A DNA stretch of 64,000 nucleotides from Littorina saxatilis (lineage: Eukaryota > Mollusca > Gastropoda > Littorinimorpha > Littorinidae). Position 1 is the stretch's first letter; each line of letters begins with the position of its first letter. Positions 1 to 64,000 of this stretch are shown here, piece by piece. The notes under the pieces were generated by a model. It was not told the DNA's origin. It did not search any database and saw only the letters and a list, made by a program, of their open reading frames with translations. The position numbers were made by a program, and so were the translations under genes. The DNA is taken from NCBI RefSeq assembly GCF_037325665.1, contig NC_090250.1:37453046-37517045 (forward strand). The letters run 5' to 3'.

Positions 1-157
1 GAAAGGGGATAAGTCACTAGCAGGTCTGCACATAAGTTGACCTGGGAGATCGGAAAAAATCTCCACTCTTAACCCACCAGGCGGCAGCGACCGGGATTTG
101 AACTCACGACCTCCCGATTAGGAGGCCGATGTCTTACCACCACGCAACTGCGCCCGT
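1..157 (-). mobile_element. tRNA-derived SINE with Meta-like core, cut by window edge
   Basis: Read on the minus strand, the head has Pol III box A-like and box B-like sequence (GAGTTCAAATCCCGG). It is followed by a central block, GATCTCCCAGGTCAACTTA and then GTGCAGACCTGCTAGTG. That block resembles the Meta domain of mollusc MetaSINEs; this is from memory and was not searched. The 3' part lies outside the window. It is not a functional tRNA gene. Confidence 0.7.
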
Positions 158-354
158 CGCGAAGTACTCAGAATGCTATCACACTCTCTGGTAAAAAGGT
201 ACAGGTTGTCCCATAACCATGTTTGGTCGTAGGGGAGCAAGATTTTAGAAATCTCAGCTTCTCTGGAGAAAGCTTTATGAGGGCTGTGCCTATCTCCTCT
301 CCGAGGTCCTGAATACGATCAGGTACCCATGTCCAGCTGGAGAGGGATGGAAAA
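158..354. other. Single 39-bp-repeat unit, then unclassified sequence
   Basis: Positions 158-197 hold one diverged unit of the 39-bp repeat (AAGTACTCAGAATGCTATCA). The rest shows no gene or recognisable element. Confidence 0.5.
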
Positions 355-768
355 AATCGGGTCCAGTGAAACCCCCCTTTTAAGACCCCCCAATTTAAGA
401 CTTCCTCCCATTTACGACCATGTTTTTTCAGACTTTTTGCTCATAACCTCTGTAAACGTACCCCCATTTTAACCCTTAGGCTGGTTGTCGCGACATATAC
501 TGTCACCTGGTTCTCACGACATATGTCGCGCTACTGGCTCAGTCTGTTTGGTCGGTTCCGATTACCTCCCATGGATGCAAAAACCTATATGACCGTTTTT
601 CTTTATTTTTCTCTCTGTTAATTCACCAGTGGCTATGTAACATGTGTTACAGAATTGCACCAGTGTAAGGGTTAAGACTCCCTCCTTTTTAAGACCTGAT
701 TTTCTCAGATTTGTGGAGGTCTTAAAAGGGGAATTTCAATGTCTCTTCACCACCAAAGGAGGTCAATC
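355..768. repeat. Dispersed foldback repeat (CCCCTTTTAAGACC family), interrupted
   Basis: Sequences such as GTGAAACCCCCCTTTTAAGA and AGGTCTTAAAAGGGGAATTT face each other. Relatives occur at 4625-5300 and 35468-35552. This copy is split at a TTAA by the MITE at 473-671. Confidence 0.65.
473..671 (+). mobile_element. TTAA-flanked MITE, copy 1 (piggyBac-like)
   Basis: It is 199 bp long and flanked by TTAA on both sides (469-472 and 672-675). The ends are inverted: CCCTTAGGCTGGT and, reversed, CCCTTACACTGGT. It contains the palindrome CGACATATGTCG. The uninterrupted relative at about 4680-4705 serves as the empty site. No ORF is present. TTAA plus CCCT ends suggests mobilisation by a piggyBac-type transposase. 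Confidence 0.8.
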
Positions 769-802
769 ATCGACCTCCAGGGTAAGTGGCACTGTGGTCT
801 TT

Positions 803-1270
803 CTGGTAAGTGACAAAGTTCTCAGAATGTTATCACACTCTCTGGTAAGTGACAAAGTTCTCAGAATGTTATCACACTCTCTGGTCAGTGATAAAGTTCT
901 CAGAATGTTATCACACTCTCTGGTCAGTGATGAAGTTCTCAGAATGTTATCACACTCTCTGGTAAGTGACAAAGTTCTCAGAATGTTATCACACTCTCTG
1001 GTAAGTGACAAAGTTCTCAGAATGTTATCACACTCTCTGGTCAGTGATAAAGTTCTCAGAATGTTATCACACTCTCTGGTCAGTGATGAAGTTCTCAGAA
1101 TGTTATCACACTCTCTGGTAAGTGATGAGAAGTTCTCAGAATGTTAATTGTTATCACACTCTCTGGTTAGTGATCAAGTTCTCAGAATGTTATCACACTC
1201 TCTGGTAAGTGATCAAGTTCTCAGAATGTTATCACACTCTCTGGTAAGTGATAAAGTTCTAAGAATGCTA
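803..1270. repeat. 39-bp tandem array, about 12 units
   Basis: The unit is CTGGTAAGTGACAAAGTTCT plus CAGAATGTTATCACACTCT, period 39 bp. Because 39 is a multiple of three, an open frame of 13-residue repeats runs through it on both strands; this is a by-product, not a gene. Read on the minus strand the unit contains TTACCAGAGAGTGTGATAAC. Its first part matches the last codons (YQRV) of the PARP-like gene and continues into in-frame TGA TAA. Confidence 0.9.
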
Positions 1271-2420
1271 TAGATAGATAGATAGATAATTTATTGCCAA
1301 GTGTACAATACATGAATGAACATAAAAAATACACGAGGAAAGCAGCTTGCTGTGTGATAAAAACAAAAATAAATAGCATTCATACATCTCTGGCGCATAG
1401 CATCATACATACATGGGTAAGACAATTTGGTATCACAGTAACTAATACATACACTATACAGACATGGTGAGAACTATGAAACTCTAAGAGCTATCGGAAC
1501 CACAATAAAAGTACGCAGAATAAGATAGGATCCCCCCCCCCCCCCCCCCACTATCAACTACTGTAAGAACTGAACATGTTCCATACTGATAAAATGTACC
1601 TCTAAAACAGCACATAAAAATAAACTCTTCCAACACAACACAGTGGTTAAAGAACGACTAAAACTACTAAAACATACTAGATGTGTATTCCGGTAATATA
1701 ACCAGCTGCTAAAACATAGTCTGGCTTCATCGCGTCACAGTGGTGTCACCATACTAAAACCCACTCTATATATCACAGTATGCAATGTCAGCTACTAAAA
1801 CCATACTCCTAGAGCATCCTAAAACGTGTCACAATCTGTAGAGTTCATTTACCGGTTATTAAAAGCCAGGACAGCCTGGGGGTAGAAACTGTTTCTGAGT
1901 CTTGCCGTACGGCATCTGAGGGTTCTGAGCCTGCGCACCGAGAGCAGAGGCTGGAAGAGGTGACCAGCCGGGTGTGTGGGATCCTGCATGATGGACCTAC
2001 ATTTCCTCATCATGCGCAGGATGTGAAGGGAGTCTATAGAGGGGAGATCTCTGCCAATGATCCTGCTGGCAGCCCTAACGACCTTCTCCAGTTTTTCTTT
2101 CTCAAACTGGCAGGAGCTGCTGTACCAAACCGTGATAGAAAAGGTAAGGAGACTCTCTACAGCAGCCCTGTAGAACTGGGACATGATGGAGGAGGACACT
2201 TTGAACTTCCTCAGCTGTCTCAGGAAGTAGAGACGCTGATGGGCCTTCTTTACTGAAAGGTCAGTATGAACAGCCCAGCTAAGGTCATTGGAGATGGTCA
2301 CCCCTAGAAATTTGAAGGAATCAACCTGCTCTACGTTCTCACCGCTGATGGTGAGTGGTAAGAGGGGAGTTTTTTTCTTCCTACGGTCAAAGACCATCTC
2401 CTTGGTTTTGGTGACGTTAA

Positions 2421-2638
2421 CCTTTACACTGGTGCAATTCTGTAACACATGTTACATAGCCACTGGTGAATTAACAGAGAGAAAAATAAAGAAAAACGGT
2501 CATATAGGTTTTCACATCCATGGGAGGTAATCAGAACCGACCAAACAGACTGAGCCAGTAGCGCGACATATGTCGTGACAACCAGGAGACAGTATACGTA
2601 AAGTAGCGCGACATATGTCGCGACAACCAGCCTAAGGG
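2421..2638 (-). mobile_element. TTAA-flanked MITE, copy 2, inside the LINE
   Basis: It is 218 bp long and flanked by TTAA (2417-2420 and 2639-2642). It is inverted relative to copy 1 and shares its ends and internal palindromes. It lies inside LINE ORF2, so it is younger than the LINE insertion or was already carried by the parent LINE. Confidence 0.85.
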
Positions 2639-3524
2639 TTAAGGTCAAGGTCATTAGCCACACACCAGCCCGACACTCTCGCAACCTCCGCTCGGTACCC
2701 CGACTCATCACCGACACTGATCAGGCCTTCCAGAGTAGTGTCATCTGAGAACTTCAGGATGACTACTGTGGGGTCTTGGCTCACGTTGTCGTTGGTGAAG
2801 AGGGAGAACAACAGTGGGGAGAGAACACACCCCTGTGGGGCACCAATGTTCAAGGTGATTGAGCTAGAAGTACTGCTGCCTACTCTTACAACCTGAGGCC
2901 TATCCAACAAAAAATCTAGAACCCACTTACAAAGGGATTCCTCGACGCACATGCCAGTGAGCTTGGAGAACAGTTTATGTGGAACAATGGTGTTAAAGGC
3001 AGAGCTATAGTCAATGAAAAGAACTCTAGCATAGCTACCAGACTTCTCCAGGTGCTCAACAATATGATGTAGACCTAAGGCTACTGCATCGTCCACGGAA
3101 CGGTTGGCCCGATATGCAAACTGGTGAGGGTCAAGACTAGCATCAGTGGCTACCTTCAAGCGCTGGAGCACTAAACGCTCCAAACACTTCATCACGACTG
3201 AGGTCAATGCCACAGGGCGGTAGTCGTTGAGACCAGAAACGTTAGCCTTCTTCGGTACAGGCACCACAATGGAGCGCTTGAAGCATTTAGGAACATGGCA
3301 CTGTTCTAGCGACTTGTTGAAAATGTCCGTGAAGACTGGAGCAAGTTGGTCTGCACACGTCTTCAGAGTCTGAGGAGTGATCCCATCTGGGCCTGCAGCC
3401 TTCCTGGGGTTCTGAGCCAAAAACAGTTTACGAACCTCGCTCACTTGGATAGGAAGTGGGCCCAGAGGGAGGGACGTTAGTGAAGGTGGAGACGTACAGC
3501 CATCTGAGGGTGAAGGGGGGCCGT

Positions 3525-4015
3525 AGACGTCAGTCATCGCAGGGGGTGAAGGTGGTAGACCCCAGCCATCCGGTGATGGGGAGCGGCCGTCAGCGACGTC
3601 TGTCGACGCAGAAGGTGGTAGACCCCAGCCCGCCAGTGAAGGAGGGCGGCAGCCAGCGACGTCTGTCATCGTAGAGGAAGGCCAGCTGCCCCCCGCCAAC
3701 GAGCGAGGAAGACAGCCAGCGACGTCTGTTATCGTAGAGGAAGGCCAGCTGCCCCCCGCCAACGAGCGAGGAAGACAGCCAGCGACGTCTGTCATCGTAG
3801 AGGAAGGCCAGCTGCCCCCCGCCAACGAGCGAGGAAGACAGCCAGCGACGTCTGTCATCGTAGAGGAAGGCCAGCTGCCCCCCGCCAACGAGCGAGGAAG
3901 ACAGCCAGCGACGTCTGTCATCGCAGGGGGTAGAGGTGGAAGACCCCAGCCAGCCGGTGATGGAGAGCGGCCGTCAGCGACGTCTGTCATCGTAGATGAA
4001 GGGGTCGGAGGTGAG
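3525..4015 (-). repeat. 63-bp minisatellite inside LINE ORF2
   Basis: Near-identical 63-bp units (21 codons, read as TDVAGCLPRSLAGGSWPSST) repeat in frame, with more diverged half-length variants at both sides. They lie between the N-terminal part and the reverse transcriptase of the LINE. Confidence 0.85.
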
Positions 4016-4151
4016 CAGCCAGGGACGTCAGCAGTCTGGCCTCCAGAGGGTGGGCCATGGTGTCGCCTATCAAACCGCGCATAGAACTCGTTCAGTTTGT
4101 TTGGTAGGTCAGGGTCATCACTCACAGAACTAGCCTTCGACTTGTACTGAG

Positions 4152-63267
<59,116 letters not shown>

Positions 63268-63937
63268 CTTCACAACCACAAGAATAACAAAATTGTGTCA
63301 CAATAGAAACAAATATTGCTATTTCTTATGTTACGTGGATTTCCATTGGTCAATTGGGCACAGCTGAGCTCAGTGCAAAAGTGATATCGACGACATTTCC
63401 GTCGATATCAGTTTTGATATCGACGACCTCTTTATTGCTTCCCCACTTCAAAAACAAAAACACTTAAATTTAAAAACAAACAAATATATATGAAAATGTA
63501 ATCATCCCAGAATTTAGTCACCAAGTGACTAAAGACTTTTTGAAAGAAAAGACATTTTGAAATACTGAAGTACAAGAAAAGAGTGAACAAAAAGAAATAA
63601 TAATCAGAGGGAGGGATATGGAACAGCCAAAACTGAGACAAATACTTTTGTAATTTCTTTACAGTAAATACAAAATGTCCAGAGAATTAGCAATATATCT
63701 AACATTGACTGACTGTGTGATGATATCTTCTGCTATTGGTCTGTTTCGACAATGATATCAAAATCTCGACCTCCGGTCTCGATTTTGATATCACTGTCTC
63801 AACAGACCATAGCAGAAGATATCATCACACAGTCCGTCAATATTGGGTAGTCAATGCCTTCAAAAAGGTATCATTCAATTTTTATAAAACTGTGCATATA
63901 CACCGGTTTTTGAAATATGCTTCATAAACACGCGAAT

Positions 63938-63995
<58 letters not shown>

Positions 63996-64000
63996 ACACT
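63268..64000. other. Partial 5'-most intron of the window, with hairpins and (CA)n
   Basis: A short hairpin at 63383-63409 (GATATCGACG and CGTCGATATC) and a long hairpin at 63703-63844. (CA)n runs from about 63938 to the edge. No exon was recognised. Confidence 0.55.
63703..63844. repeat. 142-bp near-perfect hairpin
   Basis: Arms of about 69 bp (ATTGACTGACTGTGTGATGA and onward) meet at a centre of a few bases (CGACCTCCGGTCTCG). The arms contain GATATC motifs. Confidence 0.85.

Noticed and set aside
1-157. Functional tRNA gene (also at 52130-52384)
   Set aside because: Only the head is tRNA-like. The cloverleaf is degenerate and a Meta-like SINE body follows.
644-1147. Open frame of 13-residue repeats (LVSDKVLRMLSHS) as a repeat protein gene
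   Set aside because: It is the 39-bp satellite read in frame; mirrored frames exist on the other strand, and the start lies in a MITE end.
803-1270. CRISPR-like array
   Set aside because: The units are contiguous, with no unique spacers and no cas genes. The same holds for the 41-bp array at 49603-50560.

Overview
The window looks like an intron-rich stretch of a marine mollusc genome, probably a gastropod. Reasons: abundant (GT)n, (GA)n and poly-C tracts, tRNA-derived SINEs with a Meta-like central region, many TTAA- and TA-flanked MITEs, and Gypsy and Bel/Pao LTR elements. The taxon is an inference. No bacterial-type genes, rRNA genes or CRISPR arrays were seen.

Nearly the whole window is one host gene on the minus strand, from about 63,267 down to about 4,152. 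Ten exons could be placed by hand. All have AG/GT borders and all reading phases agree from exon to exon: 63172-63267, 51044-51175, 49361-49540, 45075-45378, 43905-44219, 43298-43485, 41260-41454, 35255-35452, 7400-7553 and 4152-4465. In order they encode a macro-type domain, an acidic linker, a KH-like segment and a complete C-terminal PARP catalytic (ART) domain, about 690 residues in all. The N-terminus lies beyond the right edge. The architecture is PARP14-like, but the catalytic triad reads H-Y-E as in tankyrases and PARP1. Coding sequence fills about 2.1 kb of a 59 kb span.

Its 3' end is unusual. A 39-bp tandem array (803-1270) appears to have grown from the last codons plus the stop codon, and a 2.9-kb LINE, itself carrying a TTAA-flanked MITE, separates the array from the coding exon.

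The introns hold the mobile elements. Intron 7554-35254 has a subterminal-hairpin MITE, a triplicated (GT)n module, a 5'-truncated Gypsy element (10,775-24,726) whose LTR carries a 7.5-kb DNA-element insertion, and a complete-looking Gypsy element (26,233-34,828) with integrase ahead of reverse transcriptase (Gmr1-like). Intron 35453-41259 holds a MITE inside a (GA)n tract and a 4.7-kb palindrome with two arms of about 2 kb. Intron 41455-43297 holds a folded-back mariner derivative. Intron 45379-49360 holds a solo LTR that serves as the empty site for the 7.5-kb insertion. Intron 49541-51043 holds a 41-bp array. Intron 51176-63171 holds a SINE, a hAT-like MITE and a very young Bel/Pao element (53,633-62,504), all apparently nested inside an older TIR element.
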